Assembly (NCBI GenBank): GCA_040507895.1 | Contig: JBEVNX010000099.1 | Coordinates: forward strand, 1 to 14,056 | Source of the DNA: JBEVNX01 sp040507895 | Lineage (GTDB): Bacteria > Desulfobacterota > Binatia > JACPRU01 | Reading direction: 5' to 3' | DNA: 14,056 nucleotides | Shown here: positions 5,502 through 13,955 of the stretch, piece after piece | How positions within the stretch are numbered: the first letter of the stretch is position 1 | How the letters are laid out: every line of letters begins with the position of its first letter | The notes under the pieces: model-generated | Told to the model about the DNA's origin: nothing | Databases searched by the model: none | The model's input: the letters and a program-made list of their open reading frames with translations, nothing else | Translations under genes and position numbers: made by a program

Positions 5502-8482
5502 GCGACGCGCAGCGGCCGGGCGACAGGCGGGACGGCGGCGGGGCTTCTACAGTGGAGGAGCGTCTCGGAACACGAACGCGCTATTGGCGGAGCCTCGGCG
5601 AGCTCGAGGGCTCGGAGGAGTTCCGGGGCTGGCTCGAGCGGGAGTTTCCGGAGGGAGCGGCGGAGCCTCCCGATGGCATCACCCGCCGCACGATGCTGCA
5701 GCTGGTCGGCGCCTCGCTGTCGTTGGCGGGCCTCGCCGCTTGCCGCCGCCCGGTCGAGGCCATCGTCCCCTATGTGAGCGCACCCGAGGAGATCGTTCCG
5801 GGCGTACCGCTTCGCTATGCGACGACGATGCCGTTCGGCGTCAACGGCCTCGGGCTCGTCGTCGAGAGCCACGAAGGGCGGCCGACCAAGATCGAAGGTA
5901 ACGAGCTGCACCCCGCCACTCTCGGCGCGGCGAGCGCTTGGGTCCAAGCGGCGATCTACCAGCTCTACGATCCCGACCGAGCCCGCGAGGTCCTTTACCA
6001 GAACTTCGCCTCGACTTGGCCAAAGTTCTTCGATTGGTGGAAGAACCTGCACGGCGGTGTCGCAGCGGATCAGGGAGCGAGCCTGGCGGTTCTGCTCGAG
6101 CCTTTCTCGTCCCCGACCCAGGCGCGTCTCGTCGCCGACCTCAAGCGCAGCTTCCCCCAGGCGCGCGTCGTCGCCTACGCCCCTCTCGGCGACGAGAGCG
6201 TGTACGCCGGCATCGCAGCGGCGAGCGGTGCCGTGTACGAGCCCGCATACCACTTCGATAAGGCACGCGTGATCGTCTCGCTCGACGCCGACTTCCTGCT
6301 CGACGACCGCGACGCGGTGCGCCACGCCCGCGGCTTCTCGGCGGGGCGCCGCGCCGGCGATGCGATGAATCGGCTCTACGTCGTGGAGAGCGCTCTCACC
6401 ATCACCGGCATTGCCGCGGATCACCGCCTGAGACTGCAGAGCCGCAAGGTCGCGGCGTTCGCCGCCGCGCTCGGCGCGGAGCTGGGAGTGGGGCCCGCCC
6501 CCGGCGCTACGAGCGATTTCGACACGAAGTGGCTCCAGGCCGTGGCCCGCGACCTCAAGGCCAACGCTGGCAAGAGCCTCATCGTCGCCGGCGCCCATCA
6601 GCCCGCGGCTGTGCACGCCGCCGTCGCTGCGCTGAACGGAGCGCTCGGCAACGTCGGCAGCACGGTGACCTACGTCGACGTCAAGGAGACGATGCGGTCG
6701 TCGACCGAGCAATTGAAGGAGCTCGTCGGCGACATGCAGGCCGGGAAGATCAAGGTGTTGCTGGTGGCCGGCGGCAACCCCGTCTACGACGCTCCGGCCG
6801 ACTTGGACCTCGCCGGCGGGATGTCTAAGGTCCAGAGCCGGATCCGCCTCGGCTCGCACGTCGACGAGACCTCGGCGAAATGCGACTGGCATCTCCCCGA
6901 GGCGCATTTCCTGGAAGCTTGGGGGGACGCTCGCTGCGTAGGCGGCCCGCTCTCCGTGGTCCAGCCGCTGATCGAGCCGTTGTTCGGCGGCAAGAGCACG
7001 ATCGAGCTACTGGCGATCCTGCAATCCGGCGAGCCGAAGCCCGGCTACGACCTGGTGCGCGAGACGTGGAAGGCAATTCTCCCCGCCGCCGACTTCGAGA
7101 GCTCCTGGAACCGGGTGCTCCACGACGGGGTGCTGAAAGACAGCGCGCCGTCGCCAGCTTCGCCGCGCATGGATTCGAAGGTGATGGGGCAGCTCGCCAA
7201 GGGTTCAGGCGATGGGGCAGAGGGCCTCGAGGTCGTGTTCCGCTCCTCCGCGGCCGTCTACGACGGTCGGTACGCGAACAACGCGTGGCTGCAGGAAGCT
7301 CCCGAGCCCGTGAGCAAGCTCACGTGGGACAACGCCGCGGTGATCTCGGCCGATACGGCGCGCGGCCTCGGGCTCAAAACCGGAGACGTCGCGCGCTTGA
7401 AGCTCCGCGACCGCGAGCTCGCCGTGCCGGTGCTCGTCGTCCCGGGTAGCGCCGATCAATCGGTGAGTGTCGCACTCGGTTACGGGCGAACCGCGGCGGG
7501 GCGGGTCGGCAATCGCGTCGGCTTCGACGCCTACGCGCTGCGCACGACCGCGGCCGCCGGCTTCACCGTCGGAGCGCACCTCGAACGCACCGGCGCCACG
7601 CACCGCCTGGTGAGCACGCATGATCACTGGAGCCAGGAAGGCCGGGTGATCGTCCAAGAGGCGTCGCTCGAGGAGTATCGCAAGAATCCGAAAGTCGCCC
7701 AGGAGCACGAGGCTGAGCTGCACCCCCAGAAGTCGCTTTGGCAGGATCGCAAGTACGCCGTGGGCCCGCAGTGGGGCATGGCGATCGACCTCAACACCTG
7801 CATCGGCTGCAACGCCTGCTTGGTCGCCTGCCAGAGCGAGAACAACATCCCGTCCGTCGGCAAGGATCAGGTCTCGCGCGGCCGCGAGCTGCACTGGATC
7901 CGCATCGACCGCTATTTCGCGGGCCAGCCTCAGGAGCCGGAGTCGGTCGTCTTTCAGCCCGTTCCCTGCCAGCAGTGCGAGAACGCGCCCTGCGAGCAGG
8001 TGTGTCCGGTGGCGGCCACCGTCCACGACGCCCAGGGCCTCAACGTGATGGTCTACAACCGCTGCATCGGCACGCGGTACTGCTCGAACAACTGCCCGTA
8101 CAAAGTGCGCCGCTTCAACTTCTACAACCTCACCAAGGACACCCCCGAGACGTTGAAGATGGCGCAGAACCCGGACGTCACCGTGCGCGCCCGCGGCGTG
8201 ATGGAGAAGTGCTCCTACTGCGTGCAGCGCCTCAACCGCGCGCGCATCGACGCCAAGCTCGCCGGCAAGGCGCTGCAAGACGGCGACGCAAAGACTGCTT
8301 GCCAGGAGACCTGCCCGACCGAGGCCATCACGTTCGGCGACATCCGCGACCCCAAGAGCAAGGTGAGCGAGATCAAGGCATCCGACCGCAACTACAACCT
8401 GCTCCCCGAGCTCAACACGCGTCCCCGCACCACCTACCTGATGCGCCTACGCAACCCGAACCCGGAGCTCGAGAAGGCGTGA
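5498..8482 (+). CDS. actB: ActB-like iron-sulfur subunit (molybdopterin-like domain plus ferredoxin domain)
   Basis: In ACIII, ActB joins a molybdopterin-oxidoreductase-like domain without the cofactor to a four-cluster ferredoxin domain on the periplasmic face. The protein has 994 residues, normal for ActB. It shows an N-terminal YWRSLGEL...W-LEREFP segment, a twin arginine (R63-R64) and hydrophobic stretch ending in C82, then the large oxidoreductase-like part to about 740. The cluster cysteines follow: 768, 771, 774, 778; 824, 827, 832, 836; 856, 862, 866; and 905, 908, 935, 939. T859 replaces one cysteine of the third group, which fits the single [3Fe-4S] cluster reported for ActB. The GTG at 5498 overlaps the actA stop (GTGA) with GGGGTG six bases upstream. 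In standard operons the NrfD-like actC comes next, but here the stop directly overlaps the actE-like gene. Confidence 0.93.
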   Translation: MSDAQRPGDRRDGGGASTVEERLGTRTRYWRSLGELEGSEEFRGWLEREFPEGAAEPPDGITRRTMLQLVGASLSLAGLAACRRPVEAIVPYVSAPEEIVPGVPLRYATTMPFGVNGLGLVVESHEGRPTKIEGNELHPATLGAASAWVQAAIYQLYDPDRAREVLYQNFASTWPKFFDWWKNLHGGVAADQGASLAVLLEPFSSPTQARLVADLKRSFPQARVVAYAPLGDESVYAGIAAASGAVYEPAYHFDKARVIVSLDADFLLDDRDAVRHARGFSAGRRAGDAMNRLYVVESALTITGIAADHRLRLQSRKVAAFAAALGAELGVGPAPGATSDFDTKWLQAVARDLKANAGKSLIVAGAHQPAAVHAAVAALNGALGNVGSTVTYVDVKETMRSSTEQLKELVGDMQAGKIKVLLVAGGNPVYDAPADLDLAGGMSKVQSRIRLGSHVDETSAKCDWHLPEAHFLEAWGDARCVGGPLSVVQPLIEPLFGGKSTIELLAILQSGEPKPGYDLVRETWKAILPAADFESSWNRVLHDGVLKDSAPSPASPRMDSKVMGQLAKGSGDGAEGLEVVFRSSAAVYDGRYANNAWLQEAPEPVSKLTWDNAAVISADTARGLGLKTGDVARLKLRDRELAVPVLVVPGSADQSVSVALGYGRTAAGRVGNRVGFDAYALRTTAAAGFTVGAHLERTGATHRLVSTHDHWSQEGRVIVQEASLEEYRKNPKVAQEHEAELHPQKSLWQDRKYAVGPQWGMAIDLNTCIGCNACLVACQSENNIPSVGKDQVSRGRELHWIRIDRYFAGQPQEPESVVFQPVPCQQCENAPCEQVCPVAATVHDAQGLNVMVYNRCIGTRYCSNNCPYKVRRFNFYNLTKDTPETLKMAQNPDVTVRARGVMEKCSYCVQRLNRARIDAKLAGKALQDGDAKTACQETCPTEAITFGDIRDPKSKVSEIKASDRNYNLLPELNTRPRTTYLMRLRNPNPELEKA

Positions 8483-9114
8483 GCGTCACGGGCGCGAAAA
8501 CGGCTGGGGCCGGAACGGGTTTGTGCCGTAGCCGGGGACTCAGAGTGCTGACGGTACTGCTCTCGGCGGCCTTTGCGCTCACCACGCTCGAAGGCTGCAT
8601 GCGCGGCTGCACGTCCTCGGAACCGCCGGTGCTCATCAATCCGAGCATGTTCAATCAGCCGAAGTACCTCGCATACGAATCGAGCGCCTTCTTCTATGAC
8701 GGCAAGGCCATGCGCGCGCCCGTTCCGGGCACGATCGCGCGCGGCCATCTTCCGGGTGACCGCGCGGTCGAGGCCGGCACGAACCCCGACGGCTCGCCCG
8801 TTGCGTCCTCGCCGGTCGCCGTCGACGACGCGCTCCTCGCCCGCGGCCGCGAGCGCTACGACATCTACTGCCGGCCGTGTCACGACGAGCGCGGCGAGGG
8901 AAAAGGCCTGCTGTTCCAGCGCGCCAAAGTGCCGACCGCGAACCTTCTCGACAAGCGCATCCGTGAGCTGCCGGATGGATCGCTCTTCGACACCATCACG
9001 AACGGCAAGGGCTTGATGGCCGGCTATCGCTACCCGATCGCGACGCACGACCGCTGGGCGATCATCGCCTACGTCCGAAGCCTCGAGAAGGCCGAGATGG
9101 AGGCCTCGAAGTGA
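8479..9114 (+). CDS. actE: ActE-like monoheme cytochrome c lipoprotein
   Basis: ActE is the small monoheme cytochrome c of ACIII, thought to hand electrons to the terminal oxidase. The 211 residues begin with a basic then hydrophobic signal ending in a lipobox (LEGC, C40), suggesting a lipid-anchored periplasmic protein. The segment N-Q-PKY (59-63) followed by SSAFFYDGKAMR-x-PVPGT (68-84) is typical of the ActE N-terminus. The heme c site CRPCH is at 131-135, and M180 in GLMAGY is the probable sixth ligand. The GTG at 8479 overlaps the actB stop; an internal GTG at 8545 would give a shorter signal without a charged start and is less likely. It follows actB directly, whereas ACIII operons normally place actC and actD in between. 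Confidence 0.88.
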   Translation: MSVTGAKTAGAGTGLCRSRGLRVLTVLLSAAFALTTLEGCMRGCTSSEPPVLINPSMFNQPKYLAYESSAFFYDGKAMRAPVPGTIARGHLPGDRAVEAGTNPDGSPVASSPVAVDDALLARGRERYDIYCRPCHDERGEGKGLLFQRAKVPTANLLDKRIRELPDGSLFDTITNGKGLMAGYRYPIATHDRWAIIAYVRSLEKAEMEASK

Positions 9115-10982
9115 ATCGTCGGATCGTCGTCGGCCTGGTCATCGGCTTGGTGCTCGGACTCGGCGCGGTCCTCCGTCTCTGGACCGCGCTCAACGATCAC
9201 GCGTATCACCCGCCGATCTACTCGACCCAGGTCCAGCCGGTGCCGCGCGACCAAGGCATCGCCGACGCGCACAAGGCCGCCGAGGAGAAGGCCAAGGCGA
9301 AGAAGTACGAGCCCCCGGCCTACCGCCAGTTCCCGGTCGTCGGCAGCCGCGTCGCGGTGTGGGTAGTCGCCCAGCTGCATCTGATGTTCGCAGCGTTCGT
9401 GCTCGCCGTGCCGCTGTTCGCGTTCATCATCGAGCTGATCGGCTACTTGACCGGCGACAAGCGCTACGACGCGCTCGCCTACGAATTCACCAAGCTGCTC
9501 TCGACGTCGTTTTCCTTCACGGCGACCTTCGGCGGCTTCCTGACGTTTCTGCTGATCATGCTCTACCCCGCCTTCATGAACTACCTGATGGAGGTGTTCT
9601 CGCCGACGTTCTTGCCCTACGTCGGCCTGTTCTTCTTCGAGGCCGGCTTCCTCTACAGCTACTACTACGGGTGGGGAAAGTTTCACCCCCTCGTTCACCT
9701 CGGGCTCGGCCTTGGCATCAACATCGTCGGCACGTTGATCATGGCGATCGCCAACGCCTGGGCCTCGTTCATGATGACCCCCCAAGGCGTGTCGGATTCG
9801 GGCGCACTCGTCGATCTCTACGCCGCCTTCGACAACTACTCCTGGATGCCGATCAACATCCATCGCTTCATCGGCAACGTCGCCTTCGGCGGCTCGGTGG
9901 CGGCCGCGTATGCCGCCTGGAAGTTCCTGCACGCCGAGACCGACGAAGAGCGCGCGCACTACGACTGGATGGGCTACATCGGCAACTTCGTCGCGATCAG
10001 CGCGTTCTTGCCGCTGCCGTTCGCCGGCTACTACCTCGCCAAGGAAATCTACGCCTACAACCAGGCGCTCGGCATCATGATGATGGGCGGTGCCTTCTCG
10101 TGGCTGTTCATCATCCAGGCGGTCTTGATCGGTAACCTGTTCCTCGCCGCGAACTACTACCTCTGGCTCGGCATGGGGCGCATCGAGGGCGTGCAGCACT
10201 ATCAGAAGTACGTGAAATACCTGCTGGCGACGATCGCGATCTGCTTCGCCGTGTGGGCGACACCCCACTCGCTGATCGCCACCGCCACCGAGATCCGCGC
10301 GATGGGGGGCACGCTCCACCCGATCCTCGGCTACCTCGGCGTGATGTCGGCGAAGAACACCGCGGTCAACGTGTTGATCCTCACCACCTACGTGAGCTTT
10401 CTGTTCTATCGGCGCACCGGAAAGCGGCCGACCGTGTCATGGGCCGCGCTCGGCAATCTCGTGCAGTTCCTGATCTTCGCCGCCGCCACCGGCATCGTCA
10501 TCTTCTACGGCGTCTATGGCTACTTCGTGGAGGCCTCCGTGCGCATCGGCTTCTCCGTCTACCAAGTGGTCTCGGTCCTGGTGGCCATGGTGTCGATGAC
10601 GGCGATCGACATTTTCCTCATGCGCGGCGCCGAATCGACCGGCGAGACGCACTGGGGGAAGATCCCGCCGATCTCGCAGTACTGTCTCATCTTCATCGCC
10701 GTCACGTTCACCTGGTTGATGGGCCTCATGGGCTACGTCCGCTCGGGGCTTCGCCAGCACTGGCACGTGTACGGCGTGTTGCCGGACGGTTCACCCGACG
10801 CCTTCACGCCCACACTCGGCTTCGCCACCCAGGTGATCTCCGTGTGCGTGCTGCTGTTCTTCGCGCTGATCGCCTTCGTCTTCTGGCTCGCCAGCCTGCA
10901 CGACAAGAAGGACTACGTCGCGGCGAAGGCCGATGAAGACGCGTCCCACGGGCACGGCTCCAGGGTTCCCGCCGCGTCATGA
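9111..10982 (+). CDS. Cytochrome bd subunit I-like (CydA superfamily) protein, about 14 helices, no Q-loop
   Basis: Homologue of CydA, the heme-bearing subunit of bd oxidases. The 623 residues start with a helix (5-25) and a charged Lys/Glu-rich stretch (45-68), then about 13 further helices. By-eye alignment to E. coli CydA is close: H90 matches H19, E108 with TGD after it matches the first-helix glutamate, E177 matches E107, and H251 matches H186. M323-M325 could supply the M393 ligand. P169 stands at the E99 position, and H386 (W+4, like E445) may replace that glutamate. The E. coli Q-loop of about 130 residues is reduced to some ten residues near 309-318, so quinol oxidation in the usual way is unlikely. 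The fold and helix number recall the bd-like putative oxidases of Nitrospira. GTG start and ATGA stop overlap both neighbours. Function as an oxygen reductase is inferred, not shown. Confidence 0.85.
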   Translation: MNRRIVVGLVIGLVLGLGAVLRLWTALNDHAYHPPIYSTQVQPVPRDQGIADAHKAAEEKAKAKKYEPPAYRQFPVVGSRVAVWVVAQLHLMFAAFVLAVPLFAFIIELIGYLTGDKRYDALAYEFTKLLSTSFSFTATFGGFLTFLLIMLYPAFMNYLMEVFSPTFLPYVGLFFFEAGFLYSYYYGWGKFHPLVHLGLGLGINIVGTLIMAIANAWASFMMTPQGVSDSGALVDLYAAFDNYSWMPINIHRFIGNVAFGGSVAAAYAAWKFLHAETDEERAHYDWMGYIGNFVAISAFLPLPFAGYYLAKEIYAYNQALGIMMMGGAFSWLFIIQAVLIGNLFLAANYYLWLGMGRIEGVQHYQKYVKYLLATIAICFAVWATPHSLIATATEIRAMGGTLHPILGYLGVMSAKNTAVNVLILTTYVSFLFYRRTGKRPTVSWAALGNLVQFLIFAAATGIVIFYGVYGYFVEASVRIGFSVYQVVSVLVAMVSMTAIDIFLMRGAESTGETHWGKIPPISQYCLIFIAVTFTWLMGLMGYVRSGLRQHWHVYGVLPDGSPDAFTPTLGFATQVISVCVLLFFALIAFVFWLASLHDKKDYVAAKADEDASHGHGSRVPAAS

Positions 10983-11473
10983 GATCTCCGGTCGGCGTGA
11001 ACGTGGTGCTCGTCGTGCTCGGCTCGACGATCTTCTACACGTACGTGGGCCAGCTGGTGCCGCAGAAGCAGCTGCAGCCCCCGCCGAAGGTGGAGATCAC
11101 CGGGGAGATGACGCCCCAGCAGCTCGCCAAGATCGGCGACTCGATCGCGCATGACAAGGGCCTTTGCCTCACCTGTCATACTATCGGAAAGAAAGAGGGG
11201 GCGCTGCGGTTCCCGGATCTCGCCGGCGTCGCCGACCGCGCCAAGACACGTGTGGCCGGGCTCGATCAGCTGCAATACTTCGCGCAGTCGCTGTGTGATC
11301 CGAACGCGTTCATCGTCTCCGGCTTCACCTCCGGCATGCCGACGGTCAACAAGCCCCCGGTCGGGCTCTCCGACGAGGAGCTGCACGCGGTGATCGCCTG
11401 GCTGCAGAGCCAGGGCGGTGAGCCGACGATCACGCTGAAGGAAAAGCTCCCGTACTGTGGAGGGACTTCGTGA
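10979..11473 (+). CDS. Membrane-anchored monoheme cytochrome c
   Basis: The 164 residues consist of an N-terminal anchor helix (about 6-25), a proline/glutamine-rich linker (27-40) and a single class I cytochrome c domain. The heme c site CLTCH is at 63-67, and M120 in SGMP is the likely sixth ligand. The final LPYCGG tail holds an extra cysteine (C160), with C106 the only other non-heme cysteine apart from the heme motif. ATG at 10979 overlaps the stop of the CydA-like gene (ATGA), and its own stop overlaps the next start (GTGA). Position right after the CydA-like gene suggests it docks to or feeds that subunit from the periplasmic side. I do not assign a named family. Confidence 0.85.
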   Translation: MRSPVGVNVVLVVLGSTIFYTYVGQLVPQKQLQPPPKVEITGEMTPQQLAKIGDSIAHDKGLCLTCHTIGKKEGALRFPDLAGVADRAKTRVAGLDQLQYFAQSLCDPNAFIVSGFTSGMPTVNKPPVGLSDEELHAVIAWLQSQGGEPTITLKEKLPYCGGTS

Positions 11474-12294
11474 AGCTCGCCGTCGTCTTACCCATCCTCG
11501 CGGTGATGGTGGTGCTGCGCCTGCTCCGCGCCGGCCTGCTTGCCTGGCTGGCCGTATGGGCCATCGGGATGTACGTGGCGCTGCGCTACGGCTTCGTCAC
11601 GCCGATTCCCGACTCCGCGGTACAAATCTTCATGTCCATCACCGTGCTCGCGCTCTTCGCGTACGCGACGTCGAGCCGCGAGCGCTTGCGCGGCACGGTC
11701 GATCCGCTCCTCACGTTCGCCGGCGACTCGCGCTACGTGCTGCCGCTCGCGCTGGTGGCGCTCGCCATCCCCGGCCTCGTCGGCTGGAGTATCTACCGCG
11801 GATCGCGACAGCCGATCCAGCCGCCGTTCTTCGGCCGCACCGTCCATCCCTCGCCGCCCGGCGACATCACTTCGCACGGCCAGAAGATCGACTTGATCCA
11901 CGGCGAGAACCCGTTCCGCGCCTTGGAGAAGACCGATGTCAAGGCATTTCGCGACCACGTCGAGAACGGGCGGCGCGTCTACTACACCAACTGCTTCTTC
12001 TGCCACGGCGACGCGCTCGGCGGCGACGGCATGTACGCCCACGCGGTGAGCCCGGTGCCGGCGAACTTCCGGGACTCGGGGGTGCTGCCCAACTTCCAAG
12101 AGACGTTCTTCTTCTGGCGCATCGCCAAAGGAGGACCGGGCATGCCCGACGAGGGTGCGCCCGGCGACTCGGTGATGCCGGAGTGGGAGCGGTTTCTCTC
12201 CAACGACGAAATGTGGGACGTGATCCTCTTCCTCTACGCCGACACCGGGTATCGACCGCGCACCTTCGAGGAAGGCGCGGAAGCCCAGCACTGA
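11470..12294 (+). CDS. Multi-helix membrane protein with C-terminal cytochrome c domain
   Basis: The 274 residues have an N-terminal membrane part with three or four hydrophobic segments (about 2-18, 22-40, 48-66 and 90-108). A periplasmic class I cytochrome c domain follows, with CFFCH at 175-179 and M236 in SVMPEW as probable sixth ligand. The KIDLIHGENPFR-like lead-in at 139-150 and the ADTGYRPRTFE tail are regular cytochrome c framing. The number of membrane segments is unusual for a simple electron carrier, so it may be an integral subunit of the complex. GTG at 11470 overlaps the previous stop, and the next gene starts 2 bases after its own stop. The exact family is not recognised. Confidence 0.83.
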   Translation: MKLAVVLPILAVMVVLRLLRAGLLAWLAVWAIGMYVALRYGFVTPIPDSAVQIFMSITVLALFAYATSSRERLRGTVDPLLTFAGDSRYVLPLALVALAIPGLVGWSIYRGSRQPIQPPFFGRTVHPSPPGDITSHGQKIDLIHGENPFRALEKTDVKAFRDHVENGRRVYYTNCFFCHGDALGGDGMYAHAVSPVPANFRDSGVLPNFQETFFFWRIAKGGPGMPDEGAPGDSVMPEWERFLSNDEMWDVILFLYADTGYRPRTFEEGAEAQH

Positions 12295-12296
12295 CG

Positions 12297-13952
12297 ATGC
12301 GACGCGAGGCTCTGATCGCCGCGTGCATGCTGTTCGCCACCGGCGCCGTCGCGGCGCCGCCGGTCGATCTCGGCAGCGACGCGCAGCGTGCCGCGGGCAA
12401 GAAGCTCTACGACGTGAACTGCTCCCAGTGCCACGGGGAGAAGGGTGACGGCCAGGGCGTAGCCACGCCGTTCGTGTTGCCGAAGCCCCGAGACTTCACC
12501 TCGGGCAAGTTCAAGATCCGCACCACGCCGAGCGGCGCGCTGCCGACCACGGAGGACCTGAAGAGCATCATTCGCGCGGGCATGCCCTATACCGCCATGC
12601 CGGCTTGGCCGCAGTTCACCGATCAGCAGCTCACCGAGCTCGCCTACTACGTGAAGTCGTTCGCCCCCGACTTCGCCAATCCCGAGCGCCAGCCCGAGCC
12701 GATCAAGATCTCGTCGGCGCCGTCGAGCAGCAAGGAATCGATCGACAAAGGTCAGAAGCTCTACGCGGACCTCGGCTGCGCGCGCTGCCACGGCGACCTC
12801 GGCCGCACAGACGGCATCTCGGCCCCGACGCTCACCGATGATTTCGGCAAGCCGATCCTTCCCGCCGATCTCACGCGGCGCTGGACATATCGCGGCGGCC
12901 CGACGCGGCAGGACATCTTCCGCGCTTTCTCGACCGGCCTGAACGGCACGCCGATGCCGTCTTTCGTGGACGCGTTGTCCGAGGAGCAGCGCTGGGATCT
13001 CGCGAACTACGTCTACACGCTCTCGCCCTCCGATTCGCCGAACTACTCCACGGTGCTGGTTACGAAGAAGGTGCAGAAGGAGCTCGATCTCGACGACGCC
13101 AAGCTCTTCGAGGGGGCAGAGCCCGCGTTCTTCCCGATGCTGGGGCAGATCATGGAGCCGGGCAGGGAGTTCCATCCGCCCTGCACGGGCCTCACCGCGC
13201 GCGCGGTCTACAACGAGAGCGAGATCGCCTTCGAGCTCTCGTGGAACGACATGCGCGCCGACACGACGGGTAAGAACGGCCCGGACCTCGCCGTGCCGGC
13301 GAGCGAGGACACGCCGCCCAAGGCTGAGTCGCCGGCTGCGGGTGGCGGGAGCCCGTGGGGCGAGGCGGAAGAGGCGGCGCCCGCCGCCAAGAGCGAGAGC
13401 TCCGAGGGCTTCTGGGGCGACGAAGGCGGGGCGCCTGCGGCGCCGGCGAGCGAGTTCTCCGACGCCGTGGCGATTCAGCTCCCCGTCGACATCCCGACGA
13501 CGATTCGCAAGCCGTACTTCATCTTCGGGGACAAGGGAAATCCCGTCGATCTCTGGTTCGTCGATCTCGCCAAGAAGCAGCCCGGCCTCTACGTCGGTCA
13601 CGGCAGCGACAGCATCGAATCTCTCGGTCCCCGCGGCCTCAAGGCCGTGAGCCGCTACGACAAGGGCCAGTGGACGGTGGCGATCAAGCGGCGGTTGCGC
13701 AGCCAGGGCGAGACCACGTTCGACGAGGGAGGCTTCGTGCCGGTGGCGTTCTCCGTGTGGGACGGCGCCAGCCGGGAGCGCGGCAACAAGCGTGCGCTCA
13801 CCAATTGGTGGACTCTCTACCTCTCCCCCGGGGAGCAGCCCTCCCCCAACGGACAGATGGCTAAGTGGGCGGGCCTCACTCTGGCACTCGAGCTCGCCTT
13901 CATCGGCTGGGCGCGCCGACGCACCCGTCGCCGCGACACGCAAGCGAAGTGA
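12297..13952 (+). CDS. Diheme cytochrome c fused to ethylbenzene-dehydrogenase-type heme b domain
   Basis: The 551 residues start with a Sec signal peptide (1-20, cleavage after AVAA). Two cytochrome c domains follow, with CSQCH at 42-46 and CARCH at 161-165; M101 (MPAW) and M220 (MPSF) are likely sixth ligands. From about 300 the sequence resembles the EB_dh domain, the gamma subunit fold of ethylbenzene dehydrogenase, chlorate and selenate reductases and nitrite oxidoreductase: Y-N-x-x-E-I-x-F-x-L-x-W-x-D near 305-318 and FSVWDG...ERGNKRALTNWWTLYL near 485-509. It ends in one hydrophobic helix (about 523-538) and an Arg-rich tail. Residues 330-388 form an Ala/Glu/Pro/Ser/Gly-rich insert inside this domain. 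It starts 2 bases after the preceding stop, so it belongs to the operon. A periplasmic relay between an outside donor and the membrane complex is the most likely role; heme b binding is inferred. Confidence 0.82.
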   Translation: MRREALIAACMLFATGAVAAPPVDLGSDAQRAAGKKLYDVNCSQCHGEKGDGQGVATPFVLPKPRDFTSGKFKIRTTPSGALPTTEDLKSIIRAGMPYTAMPAWPQFTDQQLTELAYYVKSFAPDFANPERQPEPIKISSAPSSSKESIDKGQKLYADLGCARCHGDLGRTDGISAPTLTDDFGKPILPADLTRRWTYRGGPTRQDIFRAFSTGLNGTPMPSFVDALSEEQRWDLANYVYTLSPSDSPNYSTVLVTKKVQKELDLDDAKLFEGAEPAFFPMLGQIMEPGREFHPPCTGLTARAVYNESEIAFELSWNDMRADTTGKNGPDLAVPASEDTPPKAESPAAGGGSPWGEAEEAAPAAKSESSEGFWGDEGGAPAAPASEFSDAVAIQLPVDIPTTIRKPYFIFGDKGNPVDLWFVDLAKKQPGLYVGHGSDSIESLGPRGLKAVSRYDKGQWTVAIKRRLRSQGETTFDEGGFVPVAFSVWDGASRERGNKRALTNWWTLYLSPGEQPSPNGQMAKWAGLTLALELAFIGWARRRTRRRDTQAK

Positions 13953-13955
13953 TCT

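Noticed and set aside
11457..12296. Extension of the diheme cytochrome frame upstream to 11457
   Set aside because: This part reads an Arg-rich shadow across the preceding cytochrome gene. The ATG at 12297 gives a proper signal peptide and lies 2 bases after that gene's stop.
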